From Pseudoalteromonas arctica (GTDB lineage: Bacteria > Pseudomonadota > Gammaproteobacteria > Enterobacterales > Alteromonadaceae), in contig NZ_JABBMT010000024.1 in the NCBI RefSeq assembly GCF_012927645.1, forward strand, positions 1 to 57,126: a DNA stretch of 57,126 nt, written 5' to 3'. This document shows, piece after piece, positions 19,809 to 28,241 of this stretch. The position numbers and the translations under genes are program-made. The notes beneath the pieces are model-generated. The model saw only the letters and a program-made list of their open reading frames with translations. It searched no databases and was not told where the DNA came from. The number at the start of each line of letters is the position of its first letter. Position 1 is the first letter of the stretch.

Positions 19809-19832
19809 AAAGCCTCCCAATTGGGAGGCTTT
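19809..19832 (-). promoter_or_regulatory. pheA transcription attenuator (terminator hairpin)
   Basis: On the minus strand a perfect 24-base palindrome with stem core AGCCTCCC/GGGAGGCT is followed by a T-rich run (TTTTTTGTTTTT), 49 bp before pheA. The upstream segment GAGGCTT (about 19862-19870) can pair with AAGCCTC of this stem, giving a competing antiterminator. Phe codons of the leader peptide pair with the next segment through AGCTTCT/AGAAG. This is the layout of classic attenuation. Confidence 0.85.
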
Positions 19833-19873
19833 GCTATTCGGTTGATTTAATCTCGCAAACAGATAAGCCTCTT

Positions 19874-19927
19874 CTATCTAAAGAAGCTAAAAAACGAAAA
19901 ATGTAATTGCGAAAATATTATATTCAT
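19874..19927 (-). CDS. pheL: phe operon leader peptide PheL
   Basis: A 17-residue ORF reading MNIIFSQLHFSFFSFFR, with six Phe of which five lie in the last eight codons. It sits 41 bp before the attenuator hairpin and 113 bp before pheA. It has no homology requirement beyond composition, but composition and position are those of PheL. Ribosome stalling at UUU/UUC when charged tRNA-Phe is short would free the antiterminator. The ribosome-binding site is weak (AAG only). Confidence 0.83.
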   Translation of the reverse strand: MNIIFSQLHFSFFSFFR

Positions 19928-19933
19928 AGGCTT

Positions 19934-19962
19934 AATGTATGGAGAGTGGGCTATAAAGTCAA
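19934..19962 (-). promoter_or_regulatory. candidate promoter of pheL-pheA
   Basis: On the minus strand TTGACT (19957-19962) and TACATT (19934-19939) are 17 bp apart. Transcription would begin at or within a few bases of the pheL ATG, so either the leader peptide is leaderless or the true promoter lies further upstream. Confidence 0.4.
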
Positions 19963-20119
19963 CACTCTAGCAGGTTTTATCACTATGAATAGCATGTTTA
20001 TTTTTGTTAAATGATTTTTTCAGGAATATTAACGAAAAATTTATAATTCTAAATCGTGATCTGGTATATTTATTTAGGTGAATTTAAATAAGAATAATTA
20101 TTAAAAATAAGGTTGTCCT

Positions 20120-23100
20120 GTGGTGTATAGACGCCCACCATCACGTTTTGGTGTAAATTCGTTAAGTATGAAACTGTCGTTACTAATTTCAGCTATTTGT
20201 TTAATTGCTGGGATTTGTGCTGCGGTGTTGATGTTAAAATCAGAAGAAAAACAATTGCTATTTGAAGAACATGAAATTCTCAAACATTCTAGCGAGCGTC
20301 TGATACGTCAGTTTAATAACTTGGTGAAAACCAAAATTAATATTGCAGAGCAAGCGAATAACGTCGTCTCTAGCCAATTATTTTATAATTCCTCGCAACT
20401 GCTCCGCAGCCAAAGTGCACAGCTTAGTTTTGATCCCGATGGCAGTATTCGTAGCGCTTCTGATGATGGTCTATCCGCGGCTTTTATGCCACAAGATAAG
20501 TATTCACCTTTTTATAAAAAACTCATTAATGATTCTGAATCGCTATGGAAAATCGTAGCGCCTACTTTAATCCAAGATTTCTTTAACTTTTATTTAATCA
20601 CCAAAGATAATTTTATTCGTACTGCGCCACCTAATTGGGCCCTACATGTCGCCGGCTCTCATCAATTCATTGATAATAAAAGCTTTAATTACGCAAAAGA
20701 AGCGCTGAATCCAACCCGATCGGCTGTGTGGTCTAAAGCTTATTACGATAAAATTTGGCATAAATGGGTGGTGAGTTTGCTGGTGCCAGTTTATCTTGAA
20801 AGTGAATTTTTAGGTGTTACTGGCAGCGATTTAGCACTCGATACGCTTATTTCGCAATTACCGGTCGGTGACAAGGAACAGCATTTATTTGTTTTTGATA
20901 GCCAAGGGCAGTTACTTGCTCATCCTGATCTGAATAAAAATATTTATGAAACCTACGGTAAAGCAGGAAAATCATTACGCACTGATGATTTTGTTAATGG
21001 TGATCTACAAGAGCTGATCAATCAAACCATTAAAATGCATTTACCTGAATACGCAGACTCTTTTGTACAAGATGGTGAAACGCACATCATTAATATTCGT
21101 AAAGTAGATAATTTAGGCTGGTATATAGGTATTTATAAAAAACGTTCATCAGCACTTTCAGCACTTGAAGAGTTAAAAGTGAAGTTTTTTGGGTTGTTTC
21201 TTTTATATGCCATTTTAGTCGCACTGTTATTACATCAAGCACTTTACCAACTGGTGTTACGTCGTATTCATTCATTAGTACATGCGGTAACTAGCTTTGG
21301 TAAAGGGCACTTACAAATTGAATTTCCAAAAGAGAATAAAGACGAAATTGGTACTTTAAATGGTTCTTTTCACGATATGGCGATTGAAATTCGTAAGCTA
21401 ATCGATGGTCTAAACCAACGTATTACAGAAAAAGAAATTGCCGAAAAAGCCGCTAATCGATTATCTAAAGCGGTTGCTTTCTCAGGCACTGGCGTGGTGC
21501 TCACCGATCAAAACTTCGTCATTGAATACGTCAATCCAAAAATGTTAGAAATGACTGGGTTTGCAGAAACCCACTTTATGCAGTCACCATTATTAAGTAT
21601 TATCGCCAAAGAAATGGCTATTTTGGTTGATGATATTGATATTGATTTACGCAGGCGAAATTATTGGCGGGGAGATACCTTGATTCAAGGACTAAACAAA
21701 CCACCAATTTGGGTATCTTTGAGTATTTCACCTATACGTGAAGACAGTGGAGAGCTCAGCAGTTACGTTGCATCCGCTCAAGATATTTCGTTTGTTAAAG
21801 AAAGCCAAAGAAAAATGGAACAACTGGCTTACTTTGATACCTTAACTGGGCTGGCTAATCGTACTTTTTTTAGAATGCAATTACGTAAGTCAATGGCCCT
21901 TGCTGAGCGTGGCCATTATGCATTTGCATTGTTTTATTTTGATTTAGATGAATTTAAACGTATTAATGACACATTAGGGCATGATGCGGGTGACCAACTT
22001 CTGCTAGAAGTTGCGAATAGGTTGAAAAAACGACTACGTACCGAAGATACGATTGCTCGTTTAGGTGGCGATGAATTTGCCGTATTACTCAGTGGGATAG
22101 AACACCAAGATCATGCCACGGAAGTGGCTAACACGATTCAAAAAACCCTCAACGAACCTATTATGTTGGGTAATAATGAAGTGATCATCAGTGCCAGTAT
22201 TGGTATCACTATGGCTCCTTATGATAGCAAAGAAGAAGATCAGCTCCTAAAACATGCTGATTTAGCGATGTATGAAGCAAAAGCAAAAGGACGTAATACC
22301 TACCACTTTTATAGTCAGGAGCTTGATGCCGCTGCAAATGAGCGACTGTTTATTGAAAGTGAGCTGCGTTTAGCAATCAAAGCACGGCAATTTGTAATTT
22401 ATTATCAACCACAAGTAGATAGTCGCACGCAACATGTGGTGGGTTATGAAGTTTTGATCCGCTGGTTCCACCCAACTGAAGGAATGATCCCACCTAACAA
22501 GTTTATCCCAATAGCAGAAGCGACCGGGTTAATAGTTGAATTAGGTACTTGGGTGCTACAAGAAGCCTGCGAGTTTGCCGCTCGATTAGCGGTGCAGGGG
22601 CGAGAGAATAATATTTCCATTAACCTCTCAGCACGACAGTTCAAAGATGCTAAGTTAGTACCTCTACTAGCATCGATCATAAAAAAAACCAGAGTACCAG
22701 CTAAATGCCTGCACCTTGAATTAACCGAAAGCATGTTAATGGGGAATGTAGAGGCGGCGATTGCTCAGTTGCATCAACTTAAAGCACTTGGCGTATCAAT
22801 CTCTATTGATGACTTTGGTACAGGTTATTCGTCATTGAGTTACTTAAAACGTTTCCCTGTTGATATTTTAAAAGTTGATCACTCGTTTGTTAAAGACATA
22901 CCGGATGATCCAAATGACATGGAGATCACAGCAGCAATTATAGCTATGGCACAAAAGCTAAAACTGAATGTGGTAGCTGAAGGTGTTGAAACCATAGAGC
23001 AAGTAGAGTTTTTACAAAATAATAACTGCTTTATAGTGCAAGGGTATTATTACAGTGAACCGATTGCCGAAAGCGAATTATCAAGCTTGTTTGAAAAGCT

Positions 23101-23128
23101 CAATGATCGCGCTGGAGTCTATCCATAA
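20120..23128 (+). CDS. membrane-bound dCache-HAMP-PAS-GGDEF-EAL protein
   Basis: A c-di-GMP signalling protein of up to 1002 aa. Order: transmembrane helix (about 16-40), periplasmic sensor of the Cache type (about 45-345; YFDL-like segments and WVVSLLVPVY), second helix (about 355-375), HAMP (to about 430), PAS (about 450-560, FSGTGVVLTDQNFVIEYVNP), GGDEF (intact RLGGDEFA, residues 649-653) and EAL. The EAL domain reads EVL at 777-779 but keeps NLSARQF, ELTESMLM, DDFGTGYSSL, KVDHSFV and VVAEGVET, so both activities are plausible. The start is uncertain: GTG 20120 or ATG 20168 (MKLSLLISAICL). It is monocistronic and followed by a terminator. Confidence 0.92.
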   Translation: MVYRRPPSRFGVNSLSMKLSLLISAICLIAGICAAVLMLKSEEKQLLFEEHEILKHSSERLIRQFNNLVKTKINIAEQANNVVSSQLFYNSSQLLRSQSAQLSFDPDGSIRSASDDGLSAAFMPQDKYSPFYKKLINDSESLWKIVAPTLIQDFFNFYLITKDNFIRTAPPNWALHVAGSHQFIDNKSFNYAKEALNPTRSAVWSKAYYDKIWHKWVVSLLVPVYLESEFLGVTGSDLALDTLISQLPVGDKEQHLFVFDSQGQLLAHPDLNKNIYETYGKAGKSLRTDDFVNGDLQELINQTIKMHLPEYADSFVQDGETHIINIRKVDNLGWYIGIYKKRSSALSALEELKVKFFGLFLLYAILVALLLHQALYQLVLRRIHSLVHAVTSFGKGHLQIEFPKENKDEIGTLNGSFHDMAIEIRKLIDGLNQRITEKEIAEKAANRLSKAVAFSGTGVVLTDQNFVIEYVNPKMLEMTGFAETHFMQSPLLSIIAKEMAILVDDIDIDLRRRNYWRGDTLIQGLNKPPIWVSLSISPIREDSGELSSYVASAQDISFVKESQRKMEQLAYFDTLTGLANRTFFRMQLRKSMALAERGHYAFALFYFDLDEFKRINDTLGHDAGDQLLLEVANRLKKRLRTEDTIARLGGDEFAVLLSGIEHQDHATEVANTIQKTLNEPIMLGNNEVIISASIGITMAPYDSKEEDQLLKHADLAMYEAKAKGRNTYHFYSQELDAAANERLFIESELRLAIKARQFVIYYQPQVDSRTQHVVGYEVLIRWFHPTEGMIPPNKFIPIAEATGLIVELGTWVLQEACEFAARLAVQGRENNISINLSARQFKDAKLVPLLASIIKKTRVPAKCLHLELTESMLMGNVEAAIAQLHQLKALGVSISIDDFGTGYSSLSYLKRFPVDILKVDHSFVKDIPDDPNDMEITAAIIAMAQKLKLNVVAEGVETIEQVEFLQNNNCFIVQGYYYSEPIAESELSSLFEKLNDRAGVYP

Positions 23129-23159
23129 TATCGCTTTAGTTCATTTTGTATAGCGATAG

Positions 23160-23183
23160 AAAAGGCACCCTCAGGTGCCTTTT
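23160..23183. terminator. bidirectional intrinsic terminator
   Basis: AAAAGGCACC (23160-23169) pairs with GGTGCCTTTT (23174-23183); it separates the GGDEF/EAL gene from the converging permease gene. Confidence 0.9.
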
Positions 23184-23198
23184 TGTATCAGAGCAAGA

Positions 23199-24401
23199 TC
23201 AACCAATTGCGGGGATCAAGCCGGCCATTTGTAATCCCTGAGCGCCAATAATAAGCACACCGCAAAGCGTGGCTACCGCTAAGCCAATGTTACCAGAGCG
23301 CACAGTGTAGCCATTATAATCGTTGCTGCTACGCTGCTTATAAACCATCGCAACAGGTAAAAATACAGCCAGTACCACTAAAGCGATAGCCGCATAACCT
23401 AAAGCCATAATAAAGCCTTGTGGATAAAATAGCGCAAATCCTAACGGTGGGATAAAAGTGATGAGTGCCGTTTTGATCCTGTCTTTATTGCCATCACCTT
23501 TTTTAAATGCATCGGCAAAGAAATCAAACAACCCTAAGCTCACCCCTAAAAATGAGGTTGCTAGCGCTAAATCTGCAAATAGGTTAACTGCAGTGGCAAC
23601 CGCTGAGTTGTTTGCAATACTGGCAATGCTTGCTACAAAACCTGGTAAACCAGTGCTTTGAAGTAACTCAGCCTGGCTCATCATACCTTGGCTTATTAAT
23701 TGCCAAAAAATATAAATAACTAAGGGCAGGGCGGCACCGGTGATCATCACCCGGCGCAGTGTTTTAATATCAAGGCCCACATATTTAACGATGGACGGAA
23801 TAGAGCCATGAAAACCAAACGAGGTGAATACCACCGGAATAGCTGATAAAATAAGCCCTTGTTCAATCGGCATTTCGAGTAAATGTTGACCGTGAACATA
23901 AGGTGTTAACATATAAAATAAGCTCGCTAATACCACAATCTTGACGCTAAATAACACTCGGTTTAGTTTATCAACTTTACTGGTGCCTAAAGTAACCACT
24001 GTGCCTATGACAACAGCTAAAATGATTGACCCGACTTGTGGAGCGATCTCGAGATTAAAGCCATTGTTTATTTTTTCTTGTAGCTGCGCACCACCGCCTG
24101 CAATATAGGCTGCACATAACGCATAGAATAAAAACATCACTGAAAAATTAGCGACGTATTGACCACGCTTACCGAGCCATGACTTTGCTAACGTATTGAG
24201 CGTGGCATCACGATCGGCATGTTGGTGTAGTTCAAGCATTAATAACGCGGTATAAGTCATTAACGCCCATGTTGAAATAATTAACGCTAATGCGGTTGTA
24301 AAACCCAGCCCAGCAGATGCGATTGGTAGCGCCAACATCCCTGCGCCGATAGTGGTACCTGCAACAATTAACATGCTGCCTATTGTTTTATTTTTAAGCA
24401 C
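23199..24401 (-). CDS. aromatic amino acid permease (HAAAP family, TyrP/Mtr type)
   Basis: A proton-coupled symporter for tyrosine, tryptophan or phenylalanine. The 400-aa product has about 11 transmembrane helices and the family start MLKNKTIGSMLIVAGTTIGAGMLALP, plus FTSFGFHGSIPSIVKYVG in helix 6. It is the size of TyrP (403 aa) and Mtr (414 aa), and a TyrR-like box lies 90 bp upstream, which favours a tyrosine or tryptophan carrier. The true substrate cannot be read from the sequence. Confidence 0.9.
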   Translation of the reverse strand: MLKNKTIGSMLIVAGTTIGAGMLALPIASAGLGFTTALALIISTWALMTYTALLMLELHQHADRDATLNTLAKSWLGKRGQYVANFSVMFLFYALCAAYIAGGGAQLQEKINNGFNLEIAPQVGSIILAVVIGTVVTLGTSKVDKLNRVLFSVKIVVLASLFYMLTPYVHGQHLLEMPIEQGLILSAIPVVFTSFGFHGSIPSIVKYVGLDIKTLRRVMITGAALPLVIYIFWQLISQGMMSQAELLQSTGLPGFVASIASIANNSAVATAVNLFADLALATSFLGVSLGLFDFFADAFKKGDGNKDRIKTALITFIPPLGFALFYPQGFIMALGYAAIALVVLAVFLPVAMVYKQRSSNDYNGYTVRSGNIGLAVATLCGVLIIGAQGLQMAGLIPAIG

Positions 24402-24491
24402 TTCTTGCCCTTAAAACTTCGTGAGAGGCAGGCAAGATATAACTAGTTGGCACAAACTTAAATAGTTTTGTTATAAATCAAAGAAAATAAA

Positions 24492-24509
24492 TGTAACTTA
24501 TAATTTACA
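24492..24509 (-). promoter_or_regulatory. TyrR-box-like operator of the permease gene
   Basis: TGTAAC-N6-TTTACA matches the TyrR box at 11 of 12 positions and is nearly palindromic. A degenerate partner (TGTTTTT...AAAAAACA) follows about 20 bp away, as in the paired boxes of tyrP. The box centre is about 100 bp from the ATG. Confidence 0.62.
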
Positions 24510-24611
24510 AGCAAAACGAGTGAATACTGTTTTTGTTATAAAAAACATGCAATGTGTTGACTTTTTGTGCAGGTCTGCTATTTCTATTAATTCATTTTAT
24601 TATTAAAAACT

Positions 24612-24787
24612 CTATTTATATGCAACACATAAACCGAGCCCTAACAATGCGCCCATGGCTGAATCTATCAGTTGTGCGTCCATTGCTGCGCTGCGGTTAA
24701 GTTGTTTTTTACTAACCGCGATTTCAAAGCGGTTAGTGTTGTATTCCTTCCTCTTTGTTATCGCCGCTTTGCTAAAGGAATCAGCGT
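24612..24787. other. non-coding region with alternative hairpins upstream of the EamA gene
   Basis: Three complementary elements occur: GCGGTTA (24693-24699), TAACCGC (24713-24719) and GCGGTTAG (24729-24736). The middle one can pair with either neighbour, so two exclusive hairpins are possible in the leader of the EamA transporter. On the minus strand a 23-codon ORF (24612-24683, MDAQLIDSAMGALLGLGLCV) with a hydrophobic end is also open; it may be chance or a gene remnant. Confidence 0.35.
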
Positions 24788-25690
24788 GTGAGCGTTAAAG
24801 TATCGTATTTTCTTATGGTGTTAATTTGGTCAACCACCCCATTGGGCATTGTGTTCAGTAGTGAGTCAGTTTCTCCAACACTTGCCGTGTTATTACGTAT
24901 GTCGATAGGTTTAGTGTTGGCTGCACTGGTTGTAGCAATTGCCAATGTTCGTATTCCTTGGCATCGTCGCGCGTGCTTTTTGTATGGTTACTCAAGCATA
25001 GGCATTTATGGGGGCATGTTATTAAGTTACATGGCTGCTAAAACAGTTCCTTCAGGGCTTATTTCTTTAATGTTTGGCTTAGCACCTATTTTATCCGGTC
25101 TCTTAGCACAGCGGCTCCTAAACGAACCTAAGTTTAGTGTGATAAAGCTAATTGCCTTGGCGTTTGCATTATTGGGGCTATTTCTGGTGAGTGAAAAACA
25201 CATACAAGGCTCATTAATGCAAATGCAAGGCTTAGCCTACGTATTCATGGCTGTGTGCTTTTTTAGTTTAAGTGGTGTGATGATCAAACGAGTAAAAATT
25301 GCTATTCACCCAATGGCAACCACGTTTGGCGCATTAGTATTTGTAACCCCGTTATTTTTTATTACATGGTGGTTGGTCGATGGTGAGCTTAACAGCAATG
25401 CATGGAGTGCCAAATCGTTATGGTCAATTGGTTACTTAGGGGTGTTTGGTTCACTCGTTGGTGCATTGGCTTATTTCCATGTGTTACAAAAATTACCGGC
25501 AAGTACCGTTGCCTTAACGACCTTGATCACACCCAGTTTTGCAATAGGTTTAGGCGCATGGTTAAATAATGAAACCGTAGATCAGCAACTGTTTATAGGC
25601 GCAGGTATTATCTTACTGAGTTTAGCTGTATTTCAGTTTGGCGATAGCTGGTTAAGAAAAAGGGCTAAGTTTACGAAACTTAACCCTTAA
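24788..25690 (+). CDS. EamA/DMT-family transporter
   Basis: A 300-aa inner-membrane protein of the drug/metabolite transporter superfamily with about ten transmembrane helices and two internal EamA repeats (about 5-135 and 150-290; the end of repeat two reads AGIILLSLAVFQFG). Substrates of such proteins include amino acids, nucleotides and amines, and cannot be predicted here. Translation starts at GTG 24788, about seven bases after AAAGGAA. It is followed by a hairpin overlapping the end of motY. Confidence 0.85.
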   Translation: MSVKVSYFLMVLIWSTTPLGIVFSSESVSPTLAVLLRMSIGLVLAALVVAIANVRIPWHRRACFLYGYSSIGIYGGMLLSYMAAKTVPSGLISLMFGLAPILSGLLAQRLLNEPKFSVIKLIALAFALLGLFLVSEKHIQGSLMQMQGLAYVFMAVCFFSLSGVMIKRVKIAIHPMATTFGALVFVTPLFFITWWLVDGELNSNAWSAKSLWSIGYLGVFGSLVGALAYFHVLQKLPASTVALTTLITPSFAIGLGAWLNNETVDQQLFIGAGIILLSLAVFQFGDSWLRKRAKFTKLNP

Positions 25691-25698
25691 TTGTGGTG

Positions 25699-25732
25699 AA
25701 AATGTAGCTGCGCATTAATGGCTACATTTTTT
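25699..25732. terminator. bidirectional terminator between EamA gene and motY
   Basis: AAAATGTAGC (25699-25708) pairs with GCTACATTTT (25721-25730), then TT. The motY stop codon (25722-25724) lies inside the second arm. Confidence 0.75.
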
Positions 25733-26600
25733 CTATTTGGATCACTAAGCGGCGGTTTTTATCGCGGCCCAATATATTATCGTTAGTTGCTATATGGCGT
25801 TTTTCACCAAACCCTTCGGTTTCAACTTTGCTCTCATCAATACCTAAGCTCACCATATACTCTTTAATTGCTTGTGCACGTTTTTTTGATAACTCTAAAT
25901 TATTCCAACGTCCGCCGTAGCTATCTGTATATGAGGCAATCGAAATAGCCGAAATCGTTGTGTCATACTTTAAATACTCAGCAATTTTATCTAAACGTTG
26001 TTGAGATGATTTAGTGAGCTTGCTGGTGTTTGGTTGGTAATTCATTACAGTGAACGATATATCCTCAAAGCTGTATGGCAGTAATTCATCGCGGCACCGT
26101 AAAAATGCCCAATAGGCTTGTTTAAAATTAATATTAGATAAGCCAACGGCAATTTTATCGGCACTATTTTGCCAGTCTTGGTAATAAAAAGTGGGTTGGT
26201 AGCCTTTTTCAAGCTCGGTCAATATTTCCCATGCCGTTTTGTTACCCAGTTCGCCGTCAAATTTTCGTAGTAATTTCATATCAGCAATATCACGAGCGGG
26301 TAGACCTGCTCGCCAGGCTGGAGGGACTGCTTTTAAACCCGCAATAGTGTAATTGTCAGGGCGGACAACCATATCCAAGTTAAATAGCAGATCTTTATTT
26401 TTGCTCGCTGTAGCGCTGAAAATAGCTTCGCCATAATATGGAACTTCATGATTTAATTGGCATTGTAAGCGAGTTGTTGTTACAACTTGCCATTGTGAGT
26501 TATCTGCCGTGGCTGTGTACTGACGCATTGCAGCGCTGGCCGTCTCTGAAAGGCATGCAGTTGCAATGCTTAGACTGATAAACAGCATTGAAAGCTTCAT
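25722..26600 (-). CDS. motY: sodium-driven flagellar motor protein MotY
   Basis: MotY forms the T ring that holds PomA/PomB stators around the polar flagellar motor in Vibrio-type bacteria. The 292-aa product equals V. alginolyticus MotY in length (293). It has a cleavable signal peptide (to about residue 23), an N-terminal MotY-specific domain starting MRQYTATADNSQWQV, and a C-terminal OmpA-like peptidoglycan-binding domain with ISIASYTDSYGGRWNNLELSKKRAQAI and GFGEKR. It is divergent from rnt, an arrangement also seen in Vibrio. It belongs functionally with flgT and flgP further on. Confidence 0.92.
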   Translation of the reverse strand: MKLSMLFISLSIATACLSETASAAMRQYTATADNSQWQVVTTTRLQCQLNHEVPYYGEAIFSATASKNKDLLFNLDMVVRPDNYTIAGLKAVPPAWRAGLPARDIADMKLLRKFDGELGNKTAWEILTELEKGYQPTFYYQDWQNSADKIAVGLSNINFKQAYWAFLRCRDELLPYSFEDISFTVMNYQPNTSKLTKSSQQRLDKIAEYLKYDTTISAISIASYTDSYGGRWNNLELSKKRAQAIKEYMVSLGIDESKVETEGFGEKRHIATNDNILGRDKNRRLVIQIEKM

Positions 26601-26829
26601 TACGGGGTCTCCAACAATTTATTACGCCAATATCTTGGCAAATTTTGCGTTTACAGAGGCTAACAGTCATTAAGGTGTCGTTAGCTAGCTCTCGTTCTAG
26701 CTCTAGCTCTAGTTAAGTAAAGCAAGTTATATGCCTAAATGTAAGTGTTAATTTAATCTGTAAAGCGCTAGCCTAGCCGCCATGATTTTTGACATAATAG
26801 CCAGCTTACTCTGGCAAACCAAGAATACT

Positions 26830-27525
26830 ATGGCAAATACTGAACAAACTCTTTTCGCAAAACGCTTTCGTGGCTTTTTCCCAGTGGTTATTGATGTTGA
26901 AACTGCAGGTTTTAATAAAGTAACCGACGCACTGTTAGAAATTGCGGTGTCAGTATTAAAAATGGATGATGAAGGCCTACTCAGTATTGATCATACTGTG
27001 CATTTTCATGTTGAGCCATTTGAAGGTGCAAACATTGAACAAGCTGCTATTGATTTTAATGGCATTGATCCTTTCTCGCCATTGCGTGGCGCAGTATCAG
27101 AAGAGGAAGCGATCAAAGAGATTTGTAAAGTGGTACGTAAAGCGCAAAAAGCAGCGGGTTGCCAACGTTCAGTGGTAGTGGCTCATAATGCGGCGTTCGA
27201 CCATGGTTTTTTAAATGCTGCGATTGAACGCAATAATATCAAGCGTACGCCATTTCATCCGTTTGTTAGTTTTGACACAACCTCATTAGCGGGTTTGGCA
27301 CTTGGTCAAACGGTACTTGCTAAAGCATGTCGTGCAGCGGGTATCGAATTTGACAACAAACAAGCGCATTCAGCATTATATGACACTGAGCGCACGGCAG
27401 AGTTATATTGCCTAATCGTCAATCGTTGGCAACAGCTGGGTGGTTGGCCTTTAGTCGACACTGCACCAGAGGAAACAGAGCAAAAGACAGCAACCGCAGA
27501 GTCGGCTACTAACCTTATTGAATAA
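26830..27525 (+). CDS. rnt: ribonuclease T
   Basis: RNase T is a DnaQ-like 3'-5' exonuclease that trims tRNA, 5S rRNA and other small RNA 3' ends. From ATG 26830 ([20 protein letters not shown]) the product is 231 aa (E. coli 215). The DEDDh active site is visible: D and E in [10 protein letters not shown], the Asp in [13 protein letters not shown], and [14 protein letters not shown] with catalytic His and last Asp. A start 16 codons upstream (26782) is possible but lies in a less conserved stretch. Short TCTAGC repeats occur upstream near 26690-26714. Confidence 0.95.
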   Translation: MANTEQTLFAKRFRGFFPVVIDVETAGFNKVTDALLEIAVSVLKMDDEGLLSIDHTVHFHVEPFEGANIEQAAIDFNGIDPFSPLRGAVSEEEAIKEICKVVRKAQKAAGCQRSVVVAHNAAFDHGFLNAAIERNNIKRTPFHPFVSFDTTSLAGLALGQTVLAKACRAAGIEFDNKQAHSALYDTERTAELYCLIVNRWQQLGGWPLVDTAPEETEQKTATAESATNLIE

Positions 27526-27658
27526 TGTTATTTTGCGCATAACGCGTTATGCAAATTGCATAATTTTTAATTAACTTAATGTAATCGATAGAATTAACAT
27601 CAAGTTGTGTATTTAATCTGCAATTACTGCGTGATACAAAATAAAGCATAGAATGCGC

Positions 27659-27688
27659 TTGAGTATCAGCGCGTTACTCGGTTATACT
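27659..27688 (+). promoter_or_regulatory. promoter of ssrA
   Basis: TTGAGT (27659-27664) and TATACT (27683-27688) with an 18-bp spacer precede the mature tmRNA 5' end by 32 bp, which fits a short trimmed leader. Confidence 0.65.
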
Positions 27689-27720
27689 AGCCACACGCTC
27701 TGAATGAGTTTACTAATTCA

Positions 27721-28077
27721 GGGGCTGATTAGGATTCGACGGAATTCAAGAAGCCCAAGGTGCATGTCGAGGTGCGGTTTGCCTCGTTAAAAAGCCGCAA
27801 CTTAAAGTAATCGCAAACGACGATAACTACTCTCTAGCAGCTTAGGCTAGCTAGCGCTCCTTCCATGTATTCTTGTGGACTGGATTTTGGAGTGTCACCC
27901 TAACACCTGATCGCGACGGAAACCCTGGCCGGGGTTGAAGCGCTAAAACTAAGCGGCCTCGCCTTTATCTATCGTGTTCGTCCGAGATTTAAAGGTTAAT
28001 TAAATGACGATACTAAACATGTAGTACCGACGGTCGAGGCTTTTCGGACGGGGGTTCAAATCCCCCCAGCTCCACCA
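27721..28077 (+). ncRNA. ssrA: transfer-messenger RNA (tmRNA)
   Basis: tmRNA rescues stalled ribosomes and tags the incomplete protein for proteolysis. The gene starts GGGGCTGATTAGGATTCGAC and ends with encoded CCA at 28075-28077; its length of 357 is usual. The tag frame (27813-27842) encodes ANDDNYSLAA followed by TAG. The T-arm GGTTCAAATCC and the acceptor strand CAGCTCC-ACCA are intact. The last part serves as attachment site for the element to its right. Confidence 0.98.
28055..28077 (+). other. attL, in the 3' end of ssrA
   Basis: TTCAAATCCCCCCAGC (28055-28070) plus TCCACCA is repeated at 37120-37141 as the same 16 bases followed by CCACCA. The 3' ends of ssrA and tRNA genes are known integration sites for tyrosine recombinases, and the integrase lies 165 bp inside. 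Confidence 0.85.
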
Positions 28078-28110
28078 ATACAAGGTTTCCTAAAGTATCA
28101 GGATACCTCA

Positions 28111-28144
28111 AAAACCCTTTAAAATTAACGTTTTAAAGGGTTTT
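28111..28144 (+). terminator. intrinsic terminator for ssrA carried by the element
   Basis: A 14-bp perfect stem (28111-28124 with 28131-28144) followed by TT lies 33 bp after tmRNA. It lies inside the inserted element and replaces the chromosomal terminator now found at 37191. Confidence 0.9.
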
Positions 28145-28171
28145 TTATGTCTGTGAATATCATTCAATATC

Positions 28172-28238
28172 GTAACATCTCACTTTTATAGTAACATTAT
28201 ATGTAACACTCCAATCAATGTTACTAAACTGGTGTTAC
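28172..28238. repeat. GTAACA repeats, candidate integrase arm-binding sites (left)
   Basis: GTAACA occurs at 28172, 28191 and 28203 on the plus strand, and inverted as TGTTAC at 28219 and 28233. ATGTAACACC (complement of 28231-28240) recurs exactly at the right end near 37045. The cluster also overlaps the integrase promoter region, so it may be an operator. Confidence 0.55.
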
Positions 28239-28241
28239 ATT

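Noticed and set aside
19761..19820. Longer PheA N-terminus starting at 19820.
   Set aside because: It would begin inside the attenuator hairpin and has no ribosome site; the ATG at 19760 matches the family start.
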